The translations under genes and the position numbers were made by a program. A stretch of DNA of 64,000 nt from positions 124,001-188,000 of the forward strand of contig JADKGF010000001.1 of NCBI GenBank assembly GCA_016717105.1. The letters are read 5' to 3'. A model generated the notes under the pieces. That model was not told the DNA's origin. It saw only the letters and a list, made by a program, of their open reading frames with translations, and searched no databases. Source of the DNA: Saprospiraceae bacterium (GTDB taxonomy: Bacteria; Bacteroidota; Bacteroidia; Chitinophagales; Saprospiraceae). Positions 1-10,325 of the stretch are shown here, piece after piece. Positions within the stretch are counted from its first letter, which is position 1, and each line of letters starts with the position of its first letter.

Positions 1-1228
1 ATTATTGGGATGGGAATTATTACCACTTTTGGTCAGATATCTATGCTGGAAACTTTCTCGTAGAAATGAAGAGACTCAACCAACTTCCCAAAAATAGTGA
101 AATGCTCCAAAAGTGGCTAAACGTCCATACGACCTCTGCTAATAACTGGGCTTTGGCTGAAGCATCCAGTGAATACGTGTATGAATCCGAAAGTATTGCT
201 CAGGCATTCAGATTATTTGTTTTGGCAAAAGGTGGATCTCCTGCAAAATCTGCTATGAACAGGTTTGTCTCTAGCAATAAATCGAAAAATCCATTGACTT
301 GGTGGCTCCTAGCTGGTAGTTTTCAGTTGAGTGGTTACGAATCAAAAGCCAAAGAATTTATGGCTAAAGCGGAACTTTTACAAATAAATAATGACAACAG
401 CCGTGATTATGACACATTCGGAGATGAAGGACGAGATCTGGCTATCATCGTCGAAATCTTAAGTTACCTAAATGTAGATAAGTCAAAATCCGAAAAATAT
501 TATGACCAAATGGTAAATGTGCTCAATAAACAATCTTGGGTTAGTACTCAAACCAAAGGATTTGCCTTTATCGGCGCATTCAAATATTTTGGAAAATCAC
601 TTAATGTCACAAATAAAGTAGATTATACCATTACAGGTTTGTCAGGCGGAACGAAAACCTATAACCATTCGGCATTCGAACCTAAAGTTATTGTCATAGA
701 CAAATCATCAATGGGAAAAAATCTGGTAATCCAAAATAAAGGAAAAGGCCCGATTTACATTTATAATACACAACGATACATCGATAACAATATTAATAAA
801 ACCAGCAAGCAAATAATCTGAGTTTGCGAAGCGAATTTTATAACGCAACTCAAAAGCAATCTGCCAACAAAGGAATAAGGTTGGGTGACGATATCATTGT
901 CAGAATTTCTGTAAATAATCCATCATCATTGGAAGTCAGTAATCTTGCACTCAATCTTAAAATGCCTTCAGGTTGGGAACTAATCAATCCACGAATGTAT
1001 GAGACATCTGTTTCGGATCCAAATGAGAATTTTACCTATCAGGATTTCAAAGATGACAGAGTATATACTTTTTTTGATTTAAAAGCTGGTGGACTTCAGG
1101 TGTTTACTTTTAAAGCCAAGGCTGCTTTTATTGGAGATTTTTATATGCCAGCGGTCACTTGCGAACACATGTATGACGGTAACATCTATGCTCGAACGGA
1201 AACAGGAAGGATAAAAATCGAAAAGTAG
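1..1228 (+). CDS. Alpha-2-macroglobulin family protein, C-terminal part (5' partial, frameshifted)
   Basis: This is the C-terminal end of a bacterial alpha-2-macroglobulin-like protein, a large periplasmic or surface protease-trapping protein. The reading frame is open from the window edge and begins with a stretch (YAGNFLVEM) that matches the usual YAGHFL segment of the family. A helical alpha-alpha barrel region follows up to about base 700. The last part has the terminal beta-sandwich pattern (PSGWELINPR, YQDFKDDRVYTFFDL, FYMPAVTCEHMYD). The frame stops at 819-821, but the family sequence continues in another frame from about base 800 (NNLSLRSEFYN) to 1228, so a one-base indel lies between about 797 and 821. 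This may be a sequencing error or a true lesion. The thioester region, if present, lies upstream of the window. It converges on the next gene with a 4-base gap. Confidence 0.8.
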
Positions 1229-1232
1229 GTTA

Positions 1233-2915
1233 TTATCTGAAAAACTTAACACTGTACACACCTTGGTTGGTTTCGAAGGTAAAAATAAACAGCCCGGACA
1301 ATTCAGGTAAATGAAGCACTTGTTCGCTAGGTGTACTTTTGTCTGCATTAAATATGATTCTTCCTGCTGTGTCTGATATCAAAATTTTACCTGTCAAATC
1401 TGATGTTACGGCAATTTCACCATTCTTTTGAGTGAAAAAGAATGGCAAAGTGATTGCATCTTCATTGGTACCTGTTTTACCTTCTATATTAAAGTCTGCA
1501 ATCACTGGTAAATGGTCAGATGCCGAAGGTATATCTTCTTTCTGCAATCCAGCAGCTGTCAAATCTGCGTTGGTCATAGCTGGAGTCCAAAGTGCAAAAC
1601 TATTTTGAAGTGACATCACTGATCCTGTATAAATAATATAGTCTAAGCGACCAGCACTGTATTTACCAAAATCATTGTACCAAGTAAAAGTATAAGGCAG
1701 AGACGTAGTCAATGGTTTTGCCTCTTCAAGTTCGGTGTTATCCCAATCTGGTTCGAAGTCAGGGCCATATGTGGTATTATCACCGATATTTCCGGTAAGG
1801 AATGTCTCCTGCTGCGCCTTATATCCGACCAAATTCATGTCACCTACGATCACAATTGGAGAATTGACAGGTATCTGGAATGTCGAAATCCCGTATTTTA
1901 CAGACCGAATAAATGACATAATCTTATCTACCTCAGCTTGTCTTCCAGTTTCGTTATCACAACAAGGAAGATGGGCGACAATATACAAGAGTTGTTTAGT
2001 GCCAAGATTGATATGAAAAGCGCCATTTCCGTCTATATTTCTGGCATTTACAATCGGGAATCGACTTACAACTCTGATATCAGGAACGGCTTCGGCATGA
2101 TACCACTTTTGAGAATTGCTAGAAGGCAAAAATGTCTCCATCAACGCTGCTGTCTGAGCACTTGAATTATCATAGATTTCACAAAAGCCTATGATATCTG
2201 GATTTATTGCCTTAAAAATTCGTTTATAATTAGATTGAAGTGTACCAGCAAACAAATTATCTTTAAGCACATTGTACCCAGTGATGCGTACTTCATTACT
2301 TTTCTTAGAAAGTTTAAATGCTTGTGGTGTGAAGATTTTGGATTGATCCAATTCGTAAAAATAACTTCCAGTATCAGGTGCTTTGTCTCCACTGCTTATC
2401 TCATCTGAAATTAATATACGAATAGCCGCACCCATGTTGACTTTTAGATTATTAAATCCTATAGATCTCGACAAACAAAATTCAAATCGTTCGCTCGTGA
2501 CTGTCGGAGAAGTTATCAATCCTGCCTCATCATGAAAAACATCATACGCGTTGTTTTGAAGGTATATTTTTCCAGCTTTATCTCCGAAAGTATAGCTAAT
2601 ATCTGCACCTATTCCGTTTCGTTGTATGCCAGTAGTAGGAGAATTGTCTGCATCGATAAAAATAGTGATCTTGTTGTTTTCCTGAATATTTATCTCTTTT
2701 GATAAGTCAAGATAAACAAATAGGTTTTTGTCGTCATTGCTGAATTTTACATCGGTGATATCCACACCTGACGAGTTACTATCACCTGATTTGTCTTTGT
2801 AATTTGTAGTAGCCGATTGCCAATCAACATAAGATTCATCAAGTATGATCTGTTGAGAACAAACATCCAAATTGGCAATCAAAAGAAGAAAAATAAAAAT
2901 ATGTTTCAAAATCAA
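1233..2915 (-). CDS. Secreted endonuclease/exonuclease/phosphatase family protein with T9SS tail
   Basis: This is a 560-residue secreted protein. It has a TTG start and an N-terminal signal peptide (ILKHIFIFLLLIANL, cleaved near VCSQQ). Residues about 20-195 form a beta-rich domain resembling carbohydrate-binding or DOMON-like sandwiches. Residues about 200-475 are an endonuclease/exonuclease/phosphatase domain, with motifs for metal and phosphate handling: RITGYNVL, IIGFCEIYD, VIVGDMNLVG and the terminal SASDHLPVIADF. The last 70 residues (ILISDTAGRIIF ... GVYSVKFFR) look like a type IX secretion C-terminal domain, so the product is probably exported to the surface or medium. The substrate could be extracellular DNA or a phosphodiester/phospholipid. 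The sequence does not decide which. Confidence 0.85.
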   Translation of the reverse strand: MILKHIFIFLLLIANLDVCSQQIILDESYVDWQSATTNYKDKSGDSNSSGVDITDVKFSNDDKNLFVYLDLSKEINIQENNKITIFIDADNSPTTGIQRNGIGADISYTFGDKAGKIYLQNNAYDVFHDEAGLITSPTVTSERFEFCLSRSIGFNNLKVNMGAAIRILISDEISSGDKAPDTGSYFYELDQSKIFTPQAFKLSKKSNEVRITGYNVLKDNLFAGTLQSNYKRIFKAINPDIIGFCEIYDNSSAQTAALMETFLPSSNSQKWYHAEAVPDIRVVSRFPIVNARNIDGNGAFHINLGTKQLLYIVAHLPCCDNETGRQAEVDKIMSFIRSVKYGISTFQIPVNSPIVIVGDMNLVGYKAQQETFLTGNIGDNTTYGPDFEPDWDNTELEEAKPLTTSLPYTFTWYNDFGKYSAGRLDYIIYTGSVMSLQNSFALWTPAMTNADLTAAGLQKEDIPSASDHLPVIADFNIEGKTGTNEDAITLPFFFTQKNGEIAVTSDLTGKILISDTAGRIIFNADKSTPSEQVLHLPELSGLFIFTFETNQGVYSVKFFR

Positions 2916-3085
2916 TTTACTTTAAATTGGCGCAAAGATATACACCATGCATGACAATAATAACTTTAGTTCAGACAATGCGTTCTTTGCCAATTTATAA
3001 TTTTTAATTACTCAATATTTACCAAATTCAAAATCTGATATTAACTTTAGTGTTTTATTGACATTAATAATAATTTTATTTTGAT

Positions 3086-6000
3086 ATGCGAATGTATAAA
3101 TTATTCATAATCATTGCTTTATTCACAACATTTGTTGGGTGTAACAAAAAGGAATCGAGTGCAGAAGTCAAAAGGCCTATCGACCACTGGGTATTCAGAT
3201 CTGTTTTGGACTGGAATCCAAGGATGGTAACATTGGCACTTTCTGATGATCTTTGGGCTTCCTATCATGCAGAAACGGGTGCACTATATAAAGCATGGAA
3301 AGGATCAGTATATTTTGATGGTGCCGTTTATACCACAGCTCATGGCCCACAGCCGATTTCGATCGGAAATAGCTATGTAGAAAATATACACAAAAATCCA
3401 TGGTATGCCCTAAGTGGAAAAGATACAATACCCGTAAAGTTTGACTATAAAGGCCATAGGTTTGTCAAAGGCAAAGCACAACTCATGTACCAGTTGTCAT
3501 CAGAAAAATGGGCGAAACCCGTTAGAATATATGAAGAGATTGATGTAGAAAAAACGGACTCTGGCCAATCAAAGTTTTTAAGGACTTTTACTACTGAAAA
3601 TGTAGCCGACGGTGTGAATATTGGATTAATGGCAAATTTATCTTCTATAGTTGTAGAAAATAATATTGAAACAGATGGCAAATGGACCATTTCAAAAAAA
3701 GATGAAGTAAAAATCGACAATGTCACTACTCTAAATGTAGACGGCTTTTTGATTTTGAATAATAATGCAGTAACAAAATTCCATACCACATTCACAGCAC
3801 CAACAATAGAAAATAAAAATGTAGCTGGTGGCAAGGATGATGAGGTAGTGAATACTGAAGGTCCATTACCTGAAGGTTTACAACTTATTGCGAAAAGCGA
3901 TTGTAAGACTTGTCATAATAAAACACTACAGACCATTGGACCAGCTTATGTAGCCATTGCTCAAAAATACAAAAATACGCCTGAAAATATTAGTTTGTTG
4001 TCTTCAAAGGTTAAAGCTGGTGGTTCAGGCGTTTGGGGCGAACAAATGATGACGCCACATGCCGACCTAGCAGAAGAGGACATCAATAAAATGGTATCCT
4101 ATATCCTATCATTGGATGCTGATACAGATGAGCCGATCTCTAAAGAAGCTACATCATTGCTGACTATGGCGCCAGATGCTGGAGTCAAAGAAGATGATCT
4201 TTTGCCTGGTAGTATTGTAAAGATTTATGATATCCCTAAAAACACTCCAAATATGCCAGTTATACCAGCCACAAAAAAACCAAAACAAGCGGGTATTTTA
4301 CCCAATTTTGACAATTTGTCTGGTGGAGATTTTAAGGAATTGGAAGATAATTTTGCACTTGTAGGTACCGGATATGTCCGAATAGACACTGCTGGAACTT
4401 ACACATTCCATATCTGGAGTGATGATGGATCAAAATTATATATCAATGATCAGCAAGTGATAGACAATGATGGACTTCATGGTGCAGAATATGGAGAAGT
4501 AAGTATAGCAATGACCAAAGGATTTTATCCATTCAAAATCGAATTTTTTCAAGGTTCTGGTGGTCGGTTTCTTTCTTACAACTGGAAAAAACCAGGAGAT
4601 AGCGATTTTGAAGTCATTCCACCTTCGAATATAATTCATAAAAATGATGCCTCGGAATTGCTCCGCTCTTCAAAACTTCCAATGGCCAATGTTTCTAAGA
4701 TACCTGGTGACCAATATCCACTGATGGATGTCCATCCTTCATTCGACCTTTTTCAAGCAAGACCTGATGGATTCAAACCAAAAGTTGGAGGCATGGACTT
4801 CAAATCTGACGGAAGGATGATCGTAAGTACATGGGATGCCGCTGGTTCAGTCTATGTTTTGGACAATGTACAATCTGGTGACACCACACAAATGAAATAC
4901 AAGAGAATAGCTTTTGGCCTAGCCGAACCATTAGGTGTAAAAGTGGTGAATGATACCATTTATGTGATGCAAAAACACGAAATCACTAGGCTCATAGATA
5001 CCAATGGAGATGATATCATTGATGAATATCAGACTCTTTGTGATGAGTGGAAAGTTTCTTCCAATTTTCATGAATTCGGATTCGGGTTAGCATATAAAGA
5101 TGGATATTTTTATGCCACATTGGCAACAGCTATAAATCCCGGTGGTGCCAGTACTCAACCACAGATACCTGATCGAGGTAAGGTAATCAAGGTGAATAAG
5201 AATACTGGGCAAATGACATTTGTAGCATCCGGCCTTCGAACACCAAACGGTATCGGTATCGGTTACAAAGGCGATATTTTTGTGGCTGACAATCAAGGAG
5301 ACTGGCTACCTTCATCCAAAATTGTACATGTCCGAGATGGCGCTTGGTTTGGATCAAGGTCGGTAGATCCAGAAGGTACAAAAGACAAAAAAGAAGATTT
5401 ACCTATGGTTTGGTTGCCTCAGGATGAGATCGGAAACTCACCGAGTACGCCTTTGGCATTGGATCTTGGTATTTATAAAGGTCAGATGATCCATGGTGAA
5501 GTGACCCATGGCGGTATAAAGAGAGTATTTGTAGAAGAAATCGATGGCCAATTACAAGGTTGTGTTTTCAGATTTATACAAGGACTCGAAGCTGGAATAA
5601 ATAGAATTGCTTGGGGACCAAAAGGTGATTTGTACGCAGGTGGTATCGGTAATCCTGGCAACTGGGCACAAAACGGCAAACTACATTATGGGCTTCAGCG
5701 CTTGGTCTTTAATGGTAAACCTACTTTCGAGATGCTGGCAGTGCGTGCTAAATCTAATGGTATGGAGATAGAATTTACGGAGCCTTTAGCGCCGTCTGAC
5801 GGATGGAATGTTGATGATTTTGAAGTGAAACAATGGTATTATAAACCAACTATTGAATATGGTGGTCCAAAGCTTGATGATAAAAAATTGAAAATAAAAT
5901 CAGCTACCGTATCTGATGATCGTAAACGAGTGTTTTTGGAATTTGATGGACAGAAAGATAATCACATGATTTACATCCGCCTCAAAAAACATTTTGTAAG

Positions 6001-6763
6001 TGATGCCGGTAGAGAGTTATGGAGTACTGAAGCTTGGTACACGATGAATAAAGTCCCATCTACCAAAGGAGAAGTAAAAAAATCACCATATAGCTTTGCG
6101 TCAAATTCGCTCAATGAAGCCGAAGTTAAAGCAGGTTGGGAACTTCTTTTTGATGGAAAAAATTTGAATAATTGGCGAAACTTCCGAAAAAAGACCATAG
6201 GGAAAAGTTGGATTGTCCAAGATGCTTCTATTCATTTGGATGCTAAACCAGCAAAAGATGGTCATTGGCAAGCGGCTGATGGTGGCGATATTATTACTAC
6301 CAAGTCATTTGAAAATTTTGAATTTGTTTATGATTGGAAAATCGGAAACTGTGGCAATAGCGGCGTGATGTTTAATGTGGTCGAAAGTGACAAATACGAC
6401 TATGTTTGGCAAACTGGTCCAGAAATGCAAGTTTTGGACAACTCATGCCATCCTGATTCAAAATATGTGACACACAAAGCTGGAGATCTATATGATATGA
6501 TAGAATGCAAATATCCTGTAGTAAATCCAGCTGGAGAATGGAACCATGCACGCATCAAAAGTCAGAAAGGAAAAGTCGAATTTTGGCTCAATGGTATTAA
6601 AGTAGTTCAATTTACCATGCATGATGATAATTGGAAAAAAATGGTGGCTGCCAGCAAATTTAAAGATATGCCTGATTTTGGATTAGCGACAAAAGGCCAT
6701 ATTTCTTTACAAGATCATGGTGACAAAGTGTGGTTTAGAAACCTGAAAATAAGATCCTTATAA
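3086..6763 (+). CDS. Multidomain haem lipoprotein: cytochrome c, PA14, sorbosone-dehydrogenase-like propeller, DUF1080
   Basis: This is a 1225-residue envelope lipoprotein. The signal peptide ends in a lipobox (TTFVGC-NK), predicting lipid attachment at Cys19. Residues about 30-260 are a beta-rich domain I do not recognise. A cytochrome c domain follows, with the haem motif CKTCH at 273-277 and an axial Met at 321 or 322. A PA14 carbohydrate-binding sandwich lies at about 405-505 (SDDGSKLYINDQQV). A PVC/sorbosone-dehydrogenase-like six-bladed propeller spans about 543-870. A C-terminal DUF1080 (3-keto-disaccharide hydrolase/LamG-like) domain starts near 1012 (GWELLFDGKNLNNW). The combination suggests oxidative or 3-keto-sugar saccharide processing coupled to electron transfer through the haem; this is inference. 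No frameshift is seen over 3.7 kb. Confidence 0.85.
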   Translation: MRMYKLFIIIALFTTFVGCNKKESSAEVKRPIDHWVFRSVLDWNPRMVTLALSDDLWASYHAETGALYKAWKGSVYFDGAVYTTAHGPQPISIGNSYVENIHKNPWYALSGKDTIPVKFDYKGHRFVKGKAQLMYQLSSEKWAKPVRIYEEIDVEKTDSGQSKFLRTFTTENVADGVNIGLMANLSSIVVENNIETDGKWTISKKDEVKIDNVTTLNVDGFLILNNNAVTKFHTTFTAPTIENKNVAGGKDDEVVNTEGPLPEGLQLIAKSDCKTCHNKTLQTIGPAYVAIAQKYKNTPENISLLSSKVKAGGSGVWGEQMMTPHADLAEEDINKMVSYILSLDADTDEPISKEATSLLTMAPDAGVKEDDLLPGSIVKIYDIPKNTPNMPVIPATKKPKQAGILPNFDNLSGGDFKELEDNFALVGTGYVRIDTAGTYTFHIWSDDGSKLYINDQQVIDNDGLHGAEYGEVSIAMTKGFYPFKIEFFQGSGGRFLSYNWKKPGDSDFEVIPPSNIIHKNDASELLRSSKLPMANVSKIPGDQYPLMDVHPSFDLFQARPDGFKPKVGGMDFKSDGRMIVSTWDAAGSVYVLDNVQSGDTTQMKYKRIAFGLAEPLGVKVVNDTIYVMQKHEITRLIDTNGDDIIDEYQTLCDEWKVSSNFHEFGFGLAYKDGYFYATLATAINPGGASTQPQIPDRGKVIKVNKNTGQMTFVASGLRTPNGIGIGYKGDIFVADNQGDWLPSSKIVHVRDGAWFGSRSVDPEGTKDKKEDLPMVWLPQDEIGNSPSTPLALDLGIYKGQMIHGEVTHGGIKRVFVEEIDGQLQGCVFRFIQGLEAGINRIAWGPKGDLYAGGIGNPGNWAQNGKLHYGLQRLVFNGKPTFEMLAVRAKSNGMEIEFTEPLAPSDGWNVDDFEVKQWYYKPTIEYGGPKLDDKKLKIKSATVSDDRKRVFLEFDGQKDNHMIYIRLKKHFVSDAGRELWSTEAWYTMNKVPSTKGEVKKSPYSFASNSLNEAEVKAGWELLFDGKNLNNWRNFRKKTIGKSWIVQDASIHLDAKPAKDGHWQAADGGDIITTKSFENFEFVYDWKIGNCGNSGVMFNVVESDKYDYVWQTGPEMQVLDNSCHPDSKYVTHKAGDLYDMIECKYPVVNPAGEWNHARIKSQKGKVEFWLNGIKVVQFTMHDDNWKKMVAASKFKDMPDFGLATKGHISLQDHGDKVWFRNLKIRSL

Positions 6764-6813
6764 AATTGCTTCCTTAGTAGGAGTATTGTCCTTTTTTATT
6801 ACAAATTTTACAA

Positions 6814-6851
6814 AGCAGATGTAATACCTTAATCAGTGTGTTACATCTGCT
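6814..6851. terminator. Hairpin between convergent genes, candidate bidirectional terminator
   Basis: A perfect 12-base inverted repeat (AAGCAGATGTAA / TTACATCTGCTT, loop of 14 bases) lies between the haem lipoprotein and the thioredoxin-like gene. Its right arm overlaps the stop codon of the latter. The T tract is weak, so termination is plausible but not certain. Confidence 0.45.
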
Positions 6852-7400
6852 TCCATTTTATATTGCATCCTGCAGCAGGATATTGTTTTTCTGGTGGTGT
6901 TTTACCATTCAACATGTCATCAATAGCATTCCTCAGATCGAATCCGTTTAATGGTTTGTCATTTCCAGGTCTGGACTCATCGAGTCTTCCACGATAATAT
7001 AGCGCATCTGTACTATCAAACAGGTAAAGATCTGGTGTACATGCTGCATCATAAGCCTTGGCTACATCTTGACTTTCATCATATAAATACGGAAAAGGAT
7101 ACCTTAGGACCTTGGCCACTATATGCATTTTGTCTGGTGCATCATCTGGATATTTTACGACATCATTGCTACTTATTGCCACAAAACCGATTCCTTTTCT
7201 GTGTATTCATTTGCAATTTTTATGAGCTGCTCATTTACATGAATGACATAAGGACAGTGATTACAAATAAACATCACCATTGTACCAGATGCACCTCGAA
7301 TATCATCAAACGAAACTTGTGTGTCTGTGACTACATCTTGCAACTGAAATTGTGGCGCCTTAGTGCCAAGTCCCAACATATTGGATTCTGTCAATGCCAT
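6841..7400 (-). CDS. Thioredoxin-like (AhpC/TSA-type) family protein, frameshifted
   Basis: This is a cytosolic thioredoxin-fold protein of about 185 residues from the peroxiredoxin/thioredoxin-like family common in Bacteroidota. The N-terminal part (MALTESNMLGLGTKAPQF) leads to the active-site segment CNHCPYVIHV. The C-terminal part contains the conserved AISSNDVVKYPDD and YPFPYLYDESQDVA blocks plus a CTPDLYLFD strand. The two halves are in different frames and overlap at 7173-7182. Adding one A to the four-A run at about 7193-7196 restores ...EYTEKKGIGFVAISSNDV, the family sequence. This points to a one-base homopolymer deletion, most simply an assembly error. The ATG is at 7398-7400. The role is redox or peroxide handling; the substrate is unknown. 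Confidence 0.8.
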
Positions 7401-7429
7401 CGGAATATTTTTTTAAATTAGGGTATAAA

Positions 7430-7461
7430 CAAAAAAGCCCTCAGGAAGTTACCTGAAGGCT
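7430..7461 (-). terminator. Rho-independent terminator after the YceI gene
   Basis: On the minus strand a 10-base stem (AGCCTTCAGG / CCTGAGGGCT, one wobble, 6-base loop) is followed by a run of T. It sits 25 bases past the stop codon of the YceI gene and separates it from the thioredoxin-like gene. Confidence 0.8.
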
Positions 7462-7485
7462 CTCAAAAACAAATATTTTGTAAAA

Positions 7486-8172
7486 TTATTGTGCTGGAGT
7501 TGTAGCTGGAGCTGCTTTAGCTTCTACCATCAGTTGGAATGAAATTGCGTCTTCAATAAACTTATCACCTATTTCCTTAAAGAAATTTTTTGAAGCATAT
7601 TTGATTCCCCAATCTGTTCTGTTGATTGTAAATGGATTACTAGTCACTACCACCATTTCGTTATTTATAGTAATGTTAGCTGGGATCGTCACTTCTTTAG
7701 TAATATCTTTTATAGTAAGATTTCCTTTTACCATTGAGTTTACACCGGCTTCTGTAGAAGGTGTTACGCTGATAATTTCAAATCTAGCCATTGGGAATTT
7801 TGTAACACTAAAAAAGTCATCTGCTCCTTCAGCTCCTGTTCCTTTTAAGTGTTCTTCCAAACCAGCTTTGTCATCACCGGTCAAATCTGTAACAGTAATT
7901 GTATTCATATCCAATACAACTGTTCCAGCAGCCAAACTACCATCCTTTACAGTAAATATTCCTTTAGCCACATTTACTGTTCCAACATGCTTTCCTGTAG
8001 GTTTTGATCCTTCCCAAGTAACTTTAGCGGTTTCAGGTGTTAAAGTGTATTCCACACCTTGTGCAGTTGCTGCTTCTGCAGTTGCATCTGCCGCTTTAGA
8101 TACATTATCTTTACATGAAATAACAGCCACAGCTACGAATACAACTAAAAATAAATTTACGATACTTCTCAT
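7486..8172 (-). CDS. YceI family lipoprotein
   Basis: This is a 228-residue YceI-like lipocalin-fold protein. These proteins bind isoprenoid-type lipids in the periplasm. The N-terminus is a lipoprotein signal (VNLFLVVFVAVAVISC), so a lipid-anchored envelope location is predicted. The family pattern is visible: VTWEGSKPTGKHVGTV near the start of the mature domain, a central VVLDMNTITVTDL, the KFPMARFEI strand and the C-terminal NPFTINRTDWGIKY segment. An Ala/Pro-rich tail closes the protein. A strong terminator follows, so it is probably monocistronic. The physiological ligand cannot be inferred from sequence; related proteins are linked to isoprenoid quinone or stress functions. Confidence 0.9.
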   Translation of the reverse strand: MRSIVNLFLVVFVAVAVISCKDNVSKAADATAEAATAQGVEYTLTPETAKVTWEGSKPTGKHVGTVNVAKGIFTVKDGSLAAGTVVLDMNTITVTDLTGDDKAGLEEHLKGTGAEGADDFFSVTKFPMARFEIISVTPSTEAGVNSMVKGNLTIKDITKEVTIPANITINNEMVVVTSNPFTINRTDWGIKYASKNFFKEIGDKFIEDAISFQLMVEAKAAPATTPAQ

Positions 8173-8444
8173 TTTTTTGATTTTAATACTTTAGATAATT
8201 GTTGATACTTTATTATAGTTTTCGAAAAATGCAAGAAACAAAATGTGTAACATGAATTTTCGTCGCTATAAATACGGATCATTAACGGGCATTATGTGCT
8301 TTATGTTTCCTACAATTTTCAAATTTATCACAACAATTTGTTAAGCTTTTGTGATATTTAAGATGGAAAATTTGTAATTCATTGAAATTTACCACGAATA
8401 ATATTATTATTTATGTACTTTTGGGTTGAATTTATTTTGAATAT

Positions 8445-9164
8445 ATGTACTTACGTGTAATTTGCGTGATTTTGCTCCTTACATTTATAACCACAAATAG
8501 TTCTTTGGCACAGAGTTATTGGTTTGGTCCTAAAGGTGGATTTGCAATGAATAACCAAAGCTGGGGCAATGGCGGCACTGGTTTGAGCTTTAATAGAAGC
8601 GCAATGTTTAGTATAAATGGAGATTTTTTTGTAGAGTCGTATGACGAACTTAAAAAAGGATCACTGTATGCCCAGATAGGTTATCATACCAGGGGCAGCA
8701 GTCTCCGGTTTTTTGATAGTTTTAATAATTTTAATTCCAATGTAAAGTATAAATTCAATAACATCGTACTGGAATTAGGTGCAAAAAAATTGTTTAATCT
8801 AGCAAAAGATTTCGACCCATATTTTATCATGGGTGTACGAGGAGAATACACCATCGGGAACAATCTTAGTACTTTCAATTCATTGGTTAGTATTGTAAGT
8901 CCTCAATATATCCGAAAGTTTAATTATGGTGTAACCATCGGTGGTGGATTCGAAAGTGTAATGTCGGAATTTAGCAATGTTTTTGTTGAAGTTTCTATCC
9001 AACCAGATTTTTCATTCCAATATGAACAATTCCCGATAGAACAAGTTGTGGCACCTTGGTCACCCACTAATTACATAAGCTTACCTCTAACTCAAGTAAA
9101 AAACCTGTCAATAGAAGCAAAAGTGGGTGTTAAATTTCTTAGAAAAGTTGAATATATTGATTAA
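8445..9164 (+). CDS. Outer-membrane beta-barrel protein
   Basis: This is a 239-residue protein with a cleavable signal peptide (VICVILLLTFITTNSSLAQ). The mature part is made of alternating hydrophobic and aromatic strands typical of 8-10-stranded outer-membrane barrels: GPKGGFAMNNQS, LYAQIGYHTRGSS, NNIVLELGAKKLF, YFIMGVRGEYTIG, NYGVTIGGGFES and a terminal strand LSIEAKVGVKFLRKV. It resembles the porin-family/PorT-like small barrels of Bacteroidota, without a specific assignment. A TAnnTTTG-like box (TACTTTTG, 8416-8423) lies 21 bases before the start. The next gene starts 17 bases after its stop, so the two are probably cotranscribed. Confidence 0.75.
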   Translation: MYLRVICVILLLTFITTNSSLAQSYWFGPKGGFAMNNQSWGNGGTGLSFNRSAMFSINGDFFVESYDELKKGSLYAQIGYHTRGSSLRFFDSFNNFNSNVKYKFNNIVLELGAKKLFNLAKDFDPYFIMGVRGEYTIGNNLSTFNSLVSIVSPQYIRKFNYGVTIGGGFESVMSEFSNVFVEVSIQPDFSFQYEQFPIEQVVAPWSPTNYISLPLTQVKNLSIEAKVGVKFLRKVEYID

Positions 9165-9181
9165 TTACAAAATATTTTAAA

Positions 9182-10323
9182 ATGAAAAGTTTTAGTCTTC
9201 TTACAATCCTCTTTGGGTTTTTATCGATGATGAATGCCCAAATCATGGTTACAAACAGTACATTTCCTGCAGTTGGTGACAAACTGAAACTGGTAGAAAA
9301 TAGTAATTTTTCAGGTCAACTAAATATGGGAAATGTTAGTGGTCCACAGGTTTGGGACTTCAGCGCCCTCAATAGTGGAAGACAATATACAGAGTCTTAT
9401 GTAGATCCTAAAACTGGTGTCGATGCTGCCACTTTTCCCGATGCAAACATGATGCTTCAGACAAATGGCGAAGAAGAATATTTTAAGACTTCTGCCAATG
9501 CCGTGACCTCACTCGGTTTGGGTGGAGAGAATCAATTACTTGGCTCGAATGTTGCAGTAAGATATATCAAGCAACCAACATTTAGATCGGCACCTTTGAC
9601 ATTTATCGGTGCTACGAAATCTGAAAGTTCTTTTAGATTACAACTTTCATCTGATATTTTTCCTGATACATTATTAGCTTCATTTGGTGCATTTGCTCCA
9701 GATAGTATTAGAATAGAATTTTCTTCACATCTACTGGATTGATGGATGCATTCGGTACTTTGAAAATGCAAGGAAAGTCAATTGATGTATTAAGAGAAAA
9801 ATCGGCTGTGGTAAGTAAAACAAAAGTATTTTTAAAAGTTCCTTTACTCGGTTGGCAAGGTTTGGAATTCTTGCTTTCAATTGCCCAAGTTGAAGTACCA
9901 GATTTTATAAAACCACTTATCGGAGATAGAAAATCTACAGATTATAAATTTTATAGCAATTCACACAAAGAAATTTTAGTTTCTGCTAGATATGATTCAC
10001 TTGATGTTTTGGAAGAATTGATTTTTGCTGATCTTGGTGGTATTAGTAGTACAGAAGTGACAGCATTAGAAAATACATTTAGCTTGTATCCAAATCCTGT
10101 ATCAGAAATGTTGATTTTATCGACTCCAAGCTGGAAAGAAGGATTGTATCTTGTGACCATCGCTGACATAAGTGGAAAAATGGTTTATGCCGAACCATGT
10201 CAACTGAATCCTGATCAAGCCAAACACATTAATGTCTCAAAATTTGGACCTGGTACTTTTGTGCTTACGGTCAGAGATCAAAATAACACATTTACAGCAT
10301 CTTCAACATTTGTAAGCCAGTAA
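9182..10323 (+). CDS. T9SS-sorted secreted protein of unknown function, frameshifted
   Basis: This is a secreted protein of about 380 residues: signal peptide (FSLLTILFGFLSMMNAQ), a beta-rich body without a recognised catalytic motif, and a typical type IX secretion type-A tail (NTFSLYPNPVSEMLIL ... GTFVLTVRDQNNTF). The first frame ends at 9742, while the coding pattern continues from about 9720 in a second frame (TSTGLMDAFGTLKM). A one-base indel therefore lies at about 9716-9735. Joining the two gives an uninterrupted product. The body resembles the T9SS adhesin-like proteins that describe a colour or measured value in their N-terminal strands (VWDFSALNSGRQY). The function is not known. Confidence 0.75.
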
Positions 10324-10325
10324 TA

